A stretch of 33,032 nt of DNA, from assembly GCA_016210745.1 (NCBI GenBank), contig JACQTO010000260.1, forward strand, positions 1 through 33,032, given 5' to 3'. Within the stretch, counting starts at the first letter, position 1. Each line of letters begins with the position of its first letter. The position numbers and the translations under genes were made by a program. The DNA comes from Betaproteobacteria bacterium. Its GTDB lineage: Bacteria > Pseudomonadota > Gammaproteobacteria > Burkholderiales > SG8-39. Shown here piece after piece: positions 17,197-24,929 of the stretch. The notes under the pieces are model-generated. The model was not told the origin of the DNA and made no database searches. It was given only the letters and a program-made list of their open reading frames with translations.

Positions 17197-17431
17197 AAAA
17201 TGGGGTCAGAGTAACCTTTCATCGCAGTGATGCCGAGTTGATTCGATGTAATTAGTCATTCACAAGTGTACGAGTTGACAATTTTGGCGAAGATTTGGTT
17301 TCCAAATTCGTCTCCCTCTTTTCGTGCAGTTGCAAGCAACTGCACGAAAAGAGGGAAATCGATAAACGGCAAAACCAGCCTCCTTGGTTCGGTCTCGTCG
17401 GGCTTAGGAAATGTTACTCCGACCCCATTTT
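17197..17431. repeat. Composite element: GGGGTCAGAGTAAC arms enclosing hairpin repeat C
   Basis: The outer arms at 17197-17220 and 17408-17431 are 24-base inverted repeats with two mismatches, homologous to the perfect arms at 4062-4144. Inside the left arm the bases GATGCCGAGTTG are shared with the loop of that simple copy. At about 17245 the two diverge, and this copy continues into hairpin repeat C until 17409, where it rejoins as GGAAATGTTACTC. The structure therefore looks like repeat C nested in a simple element. It fills the murU-pepP gap. Confidence 0.8.
17250..17409 (+). repeat. Dispersed hairpin repeat, complete copy C
   Basis: The copy runs from AATTAGTCATT to GGCTTAGGA with the same ordered blocks as copy B. 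The hairpin arms at 17313-17333 and 17336-17356 pair perfectly over 21 bases with an AA loop, around CGTGCAG/CTGCACG. The paired substitutions relative to copies B and D are compensatory. The copy lies within a second repeat element. Confidence 0.85.
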
Positions 17432-18084
17432 GCCTTGAGTTCGGCCAGACGTTCCGGCGTTCCGACATCGGCCCATTGGCCGCGATGGATTTCCGCGCTG
17501 ACGCGAGCACTGTCCATGGCGGCGTGCAATAGCGGGGCGAGCTGAGCTTTCTGCCCGGAAGCGACCGAGCGAAACAGGGCCGGCGCATAGACGCCGATGC
17601 CGGCAAAGGTCCATTTCGGGGCGCCGTCGCTGCGGGCGAGGCCGCCTGCCAATGCAAAATCGCCACCGGGGTGCTGCGCGGGATTGGGTACGAGCACGAT
17701 ATGCGCCAGATTCGCTCCCAGGCTGTGCCTCCGCAGACGGGCAAAATCGACGTCGCACAGGATGTCGCCGTTTACGACGAGGAAGGGGGCGGATCCAAGC
17801 AAGGGCAGCGCCTTGGCTATTCCTCCGGCGGTCTCCAGCGCATCGCCCTCGCTGGAGTAGCGGATGGCCACACCATAGCGGGCGCCGTCGCCAAGCGCTG
17901 CTTCCATCAGGTGCCCGAGATGCGCGTGGTTGATCACCAGCTCCACGAATCCCGCGCTGGCCAGGCGCTCGATCATCCACACGATGATCGGCTTGCCATG
18001 CACTTCCAGGAGCGGCTTCGGAATGCTGTCGGTGAGGGGTCGCATGCGTTCGCCGCGTCCGGCGGCGAGAATCATGGCTTTCAT
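17404..18084 (-). CDS. murU: N-acetylmuramate alpha-1-phosphate uridylyltransferase
   Basis: MurU makes UDP-MurNAc from MurNAc-1-phosphate and UTP in the cell-wall recycling route that bypasses de novo MurNAc synthesis and fosfomycin-sensitive MurA. The 226-residue nucleotidyltransferase starts MKAMILAAGRGERMRPLTDS, followed by PKPLLEVHGKPII and the metal-binding VVNGDILCDVDF. The start overlaps the upstream amgK stop (TGATG), matching the amgK-murU pairs of Pseudomonas and other proteobacteria. The last eight codons (KWGRSNIS) and the TAA at 17404-17406 are encoded by the composite repeat, so the C-terminal tail has been altered. Length remains close to the family value (about 223), so the enzyme is probably functional. 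Confidence 0.88.
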   Translation of the reverse strand: MKAMILAAGRGERMRPLTDSIPKPLLEVHGKPIIVWMIERLASAGFVELVINHAHLGHLMEAALGDGARYGVAIRYSSEGDALETAGGIAKALPLLGSAPFLVVNGDILCDVDFARLRRHSLGANLAHIVLVPNPAQHPGGDFALAGGLARSDGAPKWTFAGIGVYAPALFRSVASGQKAQLAPLLHAAMDSARVSAEIHRGQWADVGTPERLAELKAKWGRSNIS

Positions 18085-19082
18085 CAAAAGGTATACCCGA
18101 CGGATTTGGGCTGCGGTTCCAGTTCGTCCAGCAGGCGCGCAAGGGGCATAAGCTCCCTGTAGCGCTCGCAGGTGCGGCGCAGGTAACGCATCACCAGAGG
18201 CTGATCGCGAAGATAGCCATCCTTGCCATCGCGCCAGCACAGGCGCGCGAAAATCCCCAGCACCTTGAGCTGGCGCTGCGCACCCATCCACTCGAAATCG
18301 CGGTAGAACTCGGCGAAATCGGCGGCCACCGGCAGGCCGGCGCGGCGCGCGCGCTCCCAGTAGCGCGCACACCAGTCGAGCACGCGCTCTTCGGGCCAGG
18401 CGATGTACGCATCGCGAAGCAGCGACACCAGATCATAGGTTATCGGACCGTAGACGGCGTCCTGGAAGTCGAGTATTCCCGGGTTGGGCTGCGAGAGCAT
18501 CAGGTTGCGCGAGTGGTAGTCGCGGTGCACATATACCTTGGGCTGCCCCAGATTGTTCTCCAGCAGCACGCCGAAAACCTCTTCCAGCGCCTGGCGTTGC
18601 ACCGCGTTCAGTTCGCGCCCGAGCTGGCGCGCGCAGTACCAGTCGGGAAACAGCATCAGCTCGCGCCGAAGCAATTCGCGATCGTACTGGGGCAGCGCAC
18701 CGGGGCGGCTGGCGCGCTGGAGGCACAACAGCGCTTCGAGGGCGTCGCCATACAATCGATCGGCGCTCGATTCCTCCAGCGACTTGAGGTAGGTGGTGTC
18801 GCCCAGATCGGACAACAGCAGGAACCCCGCGGCTAGATTCTGTGCGTGGATCTGGGGCACGTGCACCCCGGCGGCGGCGAACAGCGCCGCAACGTGCACA
18901 TACGGCCGGCAATCCTCCTGCGGGGGTGGCGCGTCCATGACGACGAGCGTCGTCCTCCCATCATCGAAATGGACGCGGAAGTAGCGGCGAAAGCTGGCGT
19001 CATTGGATACGCCCGTGAGCCGGAACGAGGCGTGCCCCAGCGTCGACTCGAGCCATTGCTGCAACTGCGCGCTTCGGTCCAT
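18084..19082 (-). CDS. amgK: N-acetylmuramate/N-acetylglucosamine 1-kinase
   Basis: AmgK phosphorylates MurNAc and GlcNAc at the anomeric carbon, feeding MurU. The 332-residue protein has the aminoglycoside-phosphotransferase fold: the N-lobe strand FRRYFRVHFDDGRTTLVVMD, the catalytic loop VHRDYHSRNLML (His186) and the metal-binding ILDFQDAVYGPITYDLVSLL. Length and the coupled murU gene agree with the Pseudomonas pair. I chose the ATG at 19082 (MDRSAQLQQW). An upstream ATG at 19115 would place coding over the likely -10 element. Confidence 0.9.
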   Translation of the reverse strand: MDRSAQLQQWLESTLGHASFRLTGVSNDASFRRYFRVHFDDGRTTLVVMDAPPPQEDCRPYVHVAALFAAAGVHVPQIHAQNLAAGFLLLSDLGDTTYLKSLEESSADRLYGDALEALLCLQRASRPGALPQYDRELLRRELMLFPDWYCARQLGRELNAVQRQALEEVFGVLLENNLGQPKVYVHRDYHSRNLMLSQPNPGILDFQDAVYGPITYDLVSLLRDAYIAWPEERVLDWCARYWERARRAGLPVAADFAEFYRDFEWMGAQRQLKVLGIFARLCWRDGKDGYLRDQPLVMRYLRRTCERYRELMPLARLLDELEPQPKSVGYTF

Positions 19083-19105
19083 TGCCTTCGCTGTGAAATT
19101 GTGCG

Positions 19106-19114
19106 ATTTTAGCA
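19106..19114 (-). promoter_or_regulatory. Putative amgK promoter (extended -10)
   Basis: On the minus strand the bases read TGCTAAAAT, one mismatch from the extended -10 TGnTATAAT. It sits 24 bases before the amgK ATG in the 66-base gap between divergent amgK and lptD. A canonical -35 at normal spacing is not evident. A promoter for lptD must share this gap or lie inside amgK. Confidence 0.35.
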
Positions 19115-19148
19115 CTCAAACCAATGGCAATCCCCCGCTCTATCCCTC

Positions 19149-21416
19149 ATGCACGAATTTCCCTCGCGCCCGCTGCTGCTTGCCTTTGCTCTTGCTTTCT
19201 CGGCCGGCTTGCAGGCGCAAGAAGCCCTCCCAAAGCCCGATAGGAAGCTCGATGCGCCGGAAGCGGACAGGAGATCCGCCGAGCCGGTGACTATCGACGC
19301 CGATCGCATCGGGGGCATCACCGACCAGGAAGTGACGGCCGAAGGCGACGTGGAATTGCGCCAGGCGACGACCAGCATTCGTGCCCAGCGACTGCGCTAC
19401 CTCTACGAGACCGAGGACGTGGAAGCGCAGGGCGACGTGCGGCTGGAGCGCGAAGGCGATGTCATCACCGGGCCGTCGTTGAAATTTCGGGTCAAGGACT
19501 CAACCGGGGTGTTCGAGCAGCCGGAGTACTCCCTTGCTCCGCGCGCGCGCCGGGACCAGCGGCCCGTCGCCGGACGCGGCAAAGCCGACCGGGCAGTGTT
19601 CGAGGGCGAGGACAAGATCCGGCTGTTCAATGCGTTTTTCACCACCTGCGCGCCCGGCAAGGACGACTGGTATCTGAACGTCGGCGAGCTGGACCTCGAT
19701 TACACGCGCGAGGTCGGCGTCGCGCGGCGGGCCAAGGTCGTGTTCAAGGATGTACCGATCCTGCGGATGCCCTATCTCGATTTTGCGCTCAACGACAAGC
19801 GCAAGTCGGGGCTGCTGCCGCCGGGTATCGGCTCAACGGGAAGGAGTGGATTCGAGATCACGGTCCCGTATTACTTCAACCTTGCGCCCAATCGCGATCT
19901 GACCGTGTCGCCGCGCTATCTGCAAAAGCGCGGCCTGCAATTGGGCGGGGAGTACCGTTACCTGCAGCAGAACTACTTCGGCGAAGCGAAGATGGAGGTG
20001 CTGCCCAACGATCAGGCGCGCAATGAGACGCGCTCGGCCCTGGCTCTCATGCACACGTACAACAATCCGTCGCTGAAGCTGATCGGCGGACTCAACCTCA
20101 ATCGCGTCTCCGACGACAACTATTTCCGCGACCTTTCCAGCCGTATCAATATCGTCTCGCAAACGCACCTGCTGCGCGAAGGATTCTTGAGCTACACCGG
20201 AAATTGGTGGGAGGGCGGCACCTGGAACGCCACCGGGCGCTTTCAGGGCTTCCAGACCCTCCAGGATGACGAGCGCACCATCGCGGTGCCCTACGGACGG
20301 GCGCCGCAGTTCACCCTCACCGCGACTCGCCTCGATATCCGTGGTCTGGACTTCGCAGTGGTGGGCGAGGTGGTCGACTTTCGCCATCCGACCAATATCC
20401 TGGGCCGGCGCACCACGCTCTACCCGATGCTGTCGCTGCCGATCGTACGGGCCGGCGGTTTTCTCACCCCCCGGCTCGGACTGCACTCCACCTACTACCA
20501 GCTCGACCGGACTGCGCCCGGCGCGCCGGAGGTCATTACCCGCACGCTGCCGATATTGAGCCTCGACGGCGGACTGATGTTCGAGCGCGAAACCCAATGG
20601 CGGGGCCGGTCGCTGGTGCAGACGCTCGAACCGCGCGCTTTCTACGTTGCCATTCCGTTCCGTGATCAGAGTCAAATTCCGCTGTTCGACACCGCGATCG
20701 CCGATTTCAACTATGCGCAGATATTCACTGAAAACGCATTTGCCGGCGGCGATCGCATCAACGATGCGCATCAGTTGACGCTGGCGATGACCTCGCGGCT
20801 GTTGTTCTCGGACACGGGACAGGAAGCGCTCAAGGCGACCGTGGGACAGCGCTTTCACTTCTCGGAGCAGCGCGTTACCCTCGACGCGACGACGCCCTCG
20901 CGTTCGTTTCGAAGCTCCGACTGGATCGCCGCTCTCTCGGGCCAGGTGGCGCCGAAATGGACCATGGAAAGCTCGCTGCAATTCAACCCGCGTGACACGC
21001 GCTCGGAGCGCGTCGCGCTCGCCGCACGCTACCAGCCGGAGCCGCTCAAGACGCTGAACTTGAGCTACCGCTTTTTGCGCGACCAGCTGCAGCAGTTCGA
21101 TGTTTCCGGCCAGTGGCCGCTCCGCGGGGGCTGGTATGGGTTAGGCCGGTTCAACTACTCGTTGCGCGATCACCGCATAGTCGAGGGCCTTGCCGGATTC
21201 GAATACAATGGGGGCTGCTGGGTCGCGCGCGCCGTGCTCCAGCGCTTTGCGAGCAGCGCCGGCGGGGCCTCCAATGCGATATTCCTGCAGCTCGAGCTGA
21301 ACGGGTTCTCGCGCTTCGGGTCGAATCCGCTGGAAGCACTCAAGCGCAACATCCCCGGATATTCACGTCTCAACCAGCCTATTCCCAACAACCGCCCCTA
21401 TGATTTTAATGACTAG
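19149..21416 (+). CDS. lptD: LPS-assembly outer-membrane protein LptD
   Basis: LptD with LptE inserts lipopolysaccharide into the outer leaflet of the outer membrane. The 755-residue precursor has a signal peptide (about residues 1-23, PLLLAFALAFSAGLQAQ). An N-terminal OstA/jellyroll domain follows (about 45-150, VTIDADRIGG through GDVRLEREGDVITG). A long C-terminal beta-barrel region has alternating aromatic strands and the LPYLDFALNDKRKSGLLPPG-type segment near residue 210, with VPILRMPYLDF. Length fits betaproteobacterial LptD. Its last 17 bases overlap surA, whose product chaperones LptD to the Bam complex. Confidence 0.95.
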   Translation: MHEFPSRPLLLAFALAFSAGLQAQEALPKPDRKLDAPEADRRSAEPVTIDADRIGGITDQEVTAEGDVELRQATTSIRAQRLRYLYETEDVEAQGDVRLEREGDVITGPSLKFRVKDSTGVFEQPEYSLAPRARRDQRPVAGRGKADRAVFEGEDKIRLFNAFFTTCAPGKDDWYLNVGELDLDYTREVGVARRAKVVFKDVPILRMPYLDFALNDKRKSGLLPPGIGSTGRSGFEITVPYYFNLAPNRDLTVSPRYLQKRGLQLGGEYRYLQQNYFGEAKMEVLPNDQARNETRSALALMHTYNNPSLKLIGGLNLNRVSDDNYFRDLSSRINIVSQTHLLREGFLSYTGNWWEGGTWNATGRFQGFQTLQDDERTIAVPYGRAPQFTLTATRLDIRGLDFAVVGEVVDFRHPTNILGRRTTLYPMLSLPIVRAGGFLTPRLGLHSTYYQLDRTAPGAPEVITRTLPILSLDGGLMFERETQWRGRSLVQTLEPRAFYVAIPFRDQSQIPLFDTAIADFNYAQIFTENAFAGGDRINDAHQLTLAMTSRLLFSDTGQEALKATVGQRFHFSEQRVTLDATTPSRSFRSSDWIAALSGQVAPKWTMESSLQFNPRDTRSERVALAARYQPEPLKTLNLSYRFLRDQLQQFDVSGQWPLRGGWYGLGRFNYSLRDHRIVEGLAGFEYNGGCWVARAVLQRFASSAGGASNAIFLQLELNGFSRFGSNPLEALKRNIPGYSRLNQPIPNNRPYDFND

Positions 21417-22725
21417 CCGCCCTGCGCTTCTGCTTGCCCTGTTGCTTGCTTGCGGCGCTGCAATTGCTCAGAACAGCGAGGCGCCGCCGAAGCCGATGCG
21501 CCCCGTACTGGTGGACCGCATCCTGGCGGTGGTGAATCGGGAGGTGATAACTCAATTCGAGCTTAACGAGCGCGTGCAGCGGGCTTTGCGGGAATTGAGC
21601 GCCCGCCGGACACCGCTGCCCTCGCGCGAGGAAATCGAGCGCCAGATGCTCGAGCGCATGATAGTCGACAAGGTACAGCTGCAATATGCCAAGGAAACGG
21701 GCCTGCAGATCGATGACCTGCAGCTCGATGCCGCCATCAATCGCCTCGCGGAGGGCAATCGGCTATCGCTTGCGGAGTTCCGGCGCGCGCTGGAGCGCGA
21801 CGCAATCCCTTTCGACAAGTTTCGCGAGGAGGTGCGCAATGAAATCATCATCGCGCGCTTGCGCGAGCGCGAAGTCGATAACAAGATAAGCGTGGCCGAA
21901 AACGAGATTACCAACCTGCTCGAAGAGCAGCAAGGAATCGGCGACGCGCTGGCGGAGTACAACATCGCGCACATCGTGGTGCAAGTTCCGGAGCAGGCGC
22001 GCCCCGAGCAGCTCGAGCGGCAGCGCGCGCGCGCCGAAGAGGCGCTCAGGCGGCTTCAGACCGGAGGTGACTTTGCCCAGATCGCGGCCGCATACTCCGA
22101 TGCGCCCGACGCGATGCAGGGCGGCATCATGGGATGGCGGGGACAGGACCGCTTACCCGAGCTGTTCGCCGGGGAACTCGCGAAATTGCGGCCTGGACAC
22201 CTGAGCGGGATTCTGCGCAGCCCGGCCGGTTTCCACATCCTCAAGCTGATCGAAAAGCGCGGCGCCGGCGCTCCATTCATGGTGCAACAGACGCGTTTGC
22301 GGCACATACTGGTGCGCGCAAGCGAAGTCGTTTCAGACGAGGACGCCAAGCGCAAGCTCTTGCAGCTGCGCGAGCGCATAGTCAACGGAGCGGACTTCGG
22401 TGAACTCGCGCGCCAACACTCCGATGACGGGTCGGCCGCGCGCGGCGGAGAACTGGGTTGGATCTATCCCGGGGACACCGTGCCTGAGTTCGAGCGTGCG
22501 TTTACGGAGCTGCCGCTAAAGCAGGTGAGCGAGCCGGTGAAAACCCCTTTCGGCTGGCATCTCCTGCAGGTGCTGGAGCGCCGCACGGCTGACGCCTCGA
22601 CGGAACGCAAGAGGCTCGAGGCGCGCAAAGCGCTGCGCGAGCGCAAGAGCGACGAGGCTTATCAGGAGTGGCTGCGGCAGCTGCGCGACCGCGCCTATGT
22701 CGAGTATCGGCTCGAGGACCGGTGA
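21400..22725 (+). CDS. surA: Periplasmic chaperone/peptidyl-prolyl isomerase SurA
   Basis: SurA escorts unfolded outer-membrane proteins, including LptD, through the periplasm. The 441-residue precursor has a signal peptide (about 1-23, ALLLALLLACGAAIAQ) and a SurA N-terminal helical domain (about 35-180, starting DRILAVVNREVITQFEL). Two parvulin domains follow at about 188-287 (AHIVVQVPEQ to GFHILKLIEK) and 299-400 (RHILVRASEV to GWHLLQVLE). I give the first ATG (21400); a second at 21409 gives MTSRPALLLA and is also plausible. Both overlap lptD and neither has a clear ribosome binding site. Confidence 0.95.
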   Translation: MILMTSRPALLLALLLACGAAIAQNSEAPPKPMRPVLVDRILAVVNREVITQFELNERVQRALRELSARRTPLPSREEIERQMLERMIVDKVQLQYAKETGLQIDDLQLDAAINRLAEGNRLSLAEFRRALERDAIPFDKFREEVRNEIIIARLREREVDNKISVAENEITNLLEEQQGIGDALAEYNIAHIVVQVPEQARPEQLERQRARAEEALRRLQTGGDFAQIAAAYSDAPDAMQGGIMGWRGQDRLPELFAGELAKLRPGHLSGILRSPAGFHILKLIEKRGAGAPFMVQQTRLRHILVRASEVVSDEDAKRKLLQLRERIVNGADFGELARQHSDDGSAARGGELGWIYPGDTVPEFERAFTELPLKQVSEPVKTPFGWHLLQVLERRTADASTERKRLEARKALRERKSDEAYQEWLRQLRDRAYVEYRLEDR

Positions 22726-22804
22726 TGAGGCAGGATGCAGGATTTGGATTCTTGCGCGCAAGATGTTGAGTCAGCCGGCCGCGGCCTTGCGCGCGGCGCG
22801 CGCC

Positions 22805-22853
22805 AACCGGGGTTTCAGTACGGATAAAAAGCATCCGCACTGAAACCCCGGTT
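22805..22853. repeat. Hairpin 1 of the surA-pdxA cluster
   Basis: Arms of 15 bases (22805-22819 and 22839-22853, AACCGGGGTTTCAGT and its complement) pair perfectly. After one mismatch CGGAT pairs with ATCCG around an AAAAAGC loop. Read on the minus strand the core is GCGGATGCTTTTTATCCGT, related to the cores of hairpins 2 and 3. It begins 80 bases after the surA stop. No T-run follows on either strand. Confidence 0.8.
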
Positions 22854-22891
22854 ATGGATAACGGCGCGGACAGCCTGGCATTTTCATATGA

Positions 22892-22942
22892 GATCGTCGA
22901 TGGTGCACGGATGGCTTTTTAATCCGTGCACCATCGACGATC
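22892..22942. repeat. Hairpin 2 of the surA-pdxA cluster
   Basis: Arms of 21 bases (22892-22912 and 22922-22942) are exact complements, with a nine-base loop GGCTTTTTA. The apical part reads CACGGATGGCTTTTTAATCC, sharing the CGGAT-GCTTTTT-ATCCG core with hairpin 1 in the opposite orientation. A stem this long is unlike an ordinary terminator, and the T-run is in the loop rather than after the stem. Confidence 0.85.
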
Positions 22943-22943
22943 C

Positions 22944-22967
22944 GCGCGGACGGCTTTTCGTCCGCGC
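22944..22967. repeat. Hairpin 3 of the surA-pdxA cluster
   Basis: GCGCGGACG (22944-22952) pairs with CGTCCGCGC (22959-22967) around GCTTTT. It follows hairpin 2 after one base and has the same plan: a CGGA stem, a GCTTTT loop and a TCCG stem. The three hairpins occupy most of the 307-base gap between surA and pdxA. The rest of the gap holds AGGATTN-like units and nothing else I recognise. Confidence 0.75.
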
Positions 22968-23004
22968 AACACCGCCGGCAGCAAGATTGCAGATATATTT
23001 GCTT

Positions 23005-23025
23005 AGGATTCAGGATCTAGGATTT
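23005..23025 (+). repeat. Three AGGATTN heptamers before pdxA
   Basis: Units AGGATTC, AGGATCT and AGGATTT are followed by GGGG and end seven bases before the pdxA ATG. The order AGGATCT-AGGATTT-(T)GGGG is the same as in the fis-purH gap (12994-13011). The last unit and the GGGG may supply the pdxA ribosome binding site. Related AGGATGCAGGATTTGGATT occurs just after surA at about 22732-22750. Confidence 0.65.
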
Positions 23026-23032
23026 GGGGACG

Positions 23033-24055
23033 ATGCTTAAATTGGGCGATCGCGCTTTGAGTTCGTCGGCGGATGTTCCCCTCATCGCGGTTACCTCGGG
23101 TGAGCCGGCCGGCATCGGTCCGGATATCTGCCTGATGCTCGCAAAGCGCACTTTCGCCGCTCGGATCGTGGTCCTTGGCGATCGCAGTCTGTTTGCTGCA
23201 CGTGCCAGGCAGCTCGATGCGCGCGTGGATGTCCGCGATTTTGATCCAGGCGGCGTTTCCGCGACTGGTATTTTGGAAGTACTGCACACGCCGCTTGTGG
23301 TCGGCTGCAGTGCCGGCACGACCGACCCGGCAAACGCCCGCTATGTTCTGGCTTTGCTCGATCGAGCCGTCGATGGCTGCCTAGGGCGCGAATTCGCCGC
23401 TATGGTAACGGCGCCTGTGGACAAGGGGGTCATCAGTTCGGCGGGGATTCCGTTTACCGGCCACACCGAATACCTGGCCCGGCGCACCGGCACCGATCAG
23501 GTGGTGATGATGCTCGTCGGCGGCGGAATGCGCGTTGCGCTGGCGACGACGCATCTGGCACTCAAGGAGGTATCGAGCGCCATCACGCGCGCGGGGCTGG
23601 AGCGGGTCATCCGGGTTCTTGCCGCATCGCTCTCGCGTTTCTACGGCATGGCGCGGCCGAATATCCTGGTCACCGGACTCAACCCGCATTGCGGCGAGGC
23701 CGGGCACCTGGGGCGCGAGGAAATCGAGGTCATTGCCCCGGTGCTGGAGAAGCTGCGTGCCGAGGGGTTTTCCCTGCGCGGTCCGTTGGCGGCCGACACC
23801 CTGTTTTCCCGCGAGAATTTGCGCGAAGCCGACTGCGTGCTCGCCATGTACCACGACCAGGGGCTGCCGGTGCTGAAATTCGCCAGCTTCGGCGCGGGAG
23901 TCAACGTAACGCTCGGGCTGCCCATCATCCGCACCTCGGTGGACCACGGTACCGCGCTCTCGCTTGCGGGAACAGGAAAAGCCGATCCGGGAAGCCTCGC
24001 GGTCGCGATCGAAGCCGCGATCGAGATGGTCCGCGCGCAGGCGACGAGCGCTTGA
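23033..24055 (+). CDS. pdxA: 4-hydroxythreonine-4-phosphate dehydrogenase
   Basis: PdxA oxidises 4-phosphohydroxy-L-threonine in pyridoxal 5'-phosphate synthesis. The 340-residue protein opens with IAVTSGEPAGIGPDI and shows MVTAPVDKGVI and the metal-binding His residues in TGHTEYLA, LNPHCGEAGHLG and MYHDQGLPVLKF, then GLPIIRTSVDHGTA. I chose the ATG at 23033 because the only earlier in-frame start is a TTG inside the heptamer run. The stop is four bases before the ksgA start, so the two are probably coupled. Confidence 0.95.
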   Translation: MLKLGDRALSSSADVPLIAVTSGEPAGIGPDICLMLAKRTFAARIVVLGDRSLFAARARQLDARVDVRDFDPGGVSATGILEVLHTPLVVGCSAGTTDPANARYVLALLDRAVDGCLGREFAAMVTAPVDKGVISSAGIPFTGHTEYLARRTGTDQVVMMLVGGGMRVALATTHLALKEVSSAITRAGLERVIRVLAASLSRFYGMARPNILVTGLNPHCGEAGHLGREEIEVIAPVLEKLRAEGFSLRGPLAADTLFSRENLREADCVLAMYHDQGLPVLKFASFGAGVNVTLGLPIIRTSVDHGTALSLAGTGKADPGSLAVAIEAAIEMVRAQATSA

Positions 24056-24059
24056 GCTC

Positions 24060-24854
24060 GTGATTGCTCATGGCCATGTTCCCCGCAAGAGGTTTGGCCA
24101 GCATTTCTTGGCCGACCGCGCGATCATCGAGCGAATAGTCGCCGCAATCGATCCCCGGCCGGAGGACAATATTGTCGAGATCGGACCGGGCTTGGGTGCC
24201 CTGACCGGGCCGCTGCTGGCGCGTACGCGCGCTCTTCACGCCGTCGAGATCGACCGCGACCTGGCCGCGGCGATGCGCCATAGGCATTCGGCCGAGGGCC
24301 TGGTGGTGCACGAAGGCGATGCACTCAAATTCGACTTTTCGGCACTGCCATCCCCGCTGCGGATCGTCGGAAATCTGCCGTACAACATCTCGACGCCGCT
24401 TCTGTTTCATCTGGCTGAATTCGCCGACCGGCTCAGGGACCTGCATTTCATGCTGCAGCGCGAAGTCGTCGAGCGGATGGTCGCGCTGCCTTCCCGGCAC
24501 GAATACGGCCGGCTTTCGGTCGCCCTGCAGTACCGCTTTCGCATGCGCAGTCTTTTTTTGGTTCCGCCCGAAGCGTTCCGGCCGCCGCCAAGCGTCGAAT
24601 CCGCACTGGTGCGCATGGAGCCGATCGGCCGCCCGGCGCGTGCCGCGCGCGACGAAGCGTTGCTCGCGCAGGTCGTTACCCGGGCGTTTTCGCACCGGCG
24701 CAAGACTTTGAAAAATGCGCTGCAGGGATTGGCGCTCGCCGAGGATCTCGCCGCGGCCGGAATCGACGCCGGCCTGCGAGCGGAAAACCTCTCCGTCCCG
24801 GATTTCGTCGCCCTCGCGAATTGCCTCGTCGAACGGCGCGGAGAGCCGCACTAG
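24060..24854 (+). CDS. ksgA: 16S rRNA dimethyladenosine transferase
   Basis: KsgA (RsmA) dimethylates two adjacent adenines near the 3' end of 16S rRNA during 30S maturation. The 264-residue protein shows the N-terminal RKRFGQHFL, the SAM-binding IVEIGPGLGALT near residue 39, the catalytic NLPYNIST near residue 104 and the C-terminal RAFSHRRKTLKNAL. The start is a GTG at 24060, four bases after pdxA; no in-frame ATG fits the N-terminus. Length fits the family (about 270). The lptD-surA-pdxA-ksgA order matches other proteobacteria. Confidence 0.95.
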   Translation: MIAHGHVPRKRFGQHFLADRAIIERIVAAIDPRPEDNIVEIGPGLGALTGPLLARTRALHAVEIDRDLAAAMRHRHSAEGLVVHEGDALKFDFSALPSPLRIVGNLPYNISTPLLFHLAEFADRLRDLHFMLQREVVERMVALPSRHEYGRLSVALQYRFRMRSLFLVPPEAFRPPPSVESALVRMEPIGRPARAARDEALLAQVVTRAFSHRRKTLKNALQGLALAEDLAAAGIDAGLRAENLSVPDFVALANCLVERRGEPH

Positions 24855-24929
24855 CCCCTTCTAAAAGGGACCCAGTACTGGCAGAATTCGACCTTCGGCA
24901 CGAAACCCCGATTTTCAGTGGAGACCAGC

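Noticed and set aside
17184..17222. Upstream in-frame start for pepP at 17222
   Set aside because: Those 13 codons are encoded by the GGGGTCAGAGTAAC repeat arm and lack family similarity; the ATG at 17183 gives the normal PepP N-terminus.
22892..22942. Hairpin 2 as a standard rho-independent terminator for surA
   Set aside because: The T-run is in the loop rather than after the stem, and the stem is 21 bp; it may still affect termination but does not meet the usual pattern.
22805..22967. The hairpin cluster as a CRISPR array
   Set aside because: The three units differ in outer sequence and length, there is no regular repeat-spacer spacing, and no cas genes are present.
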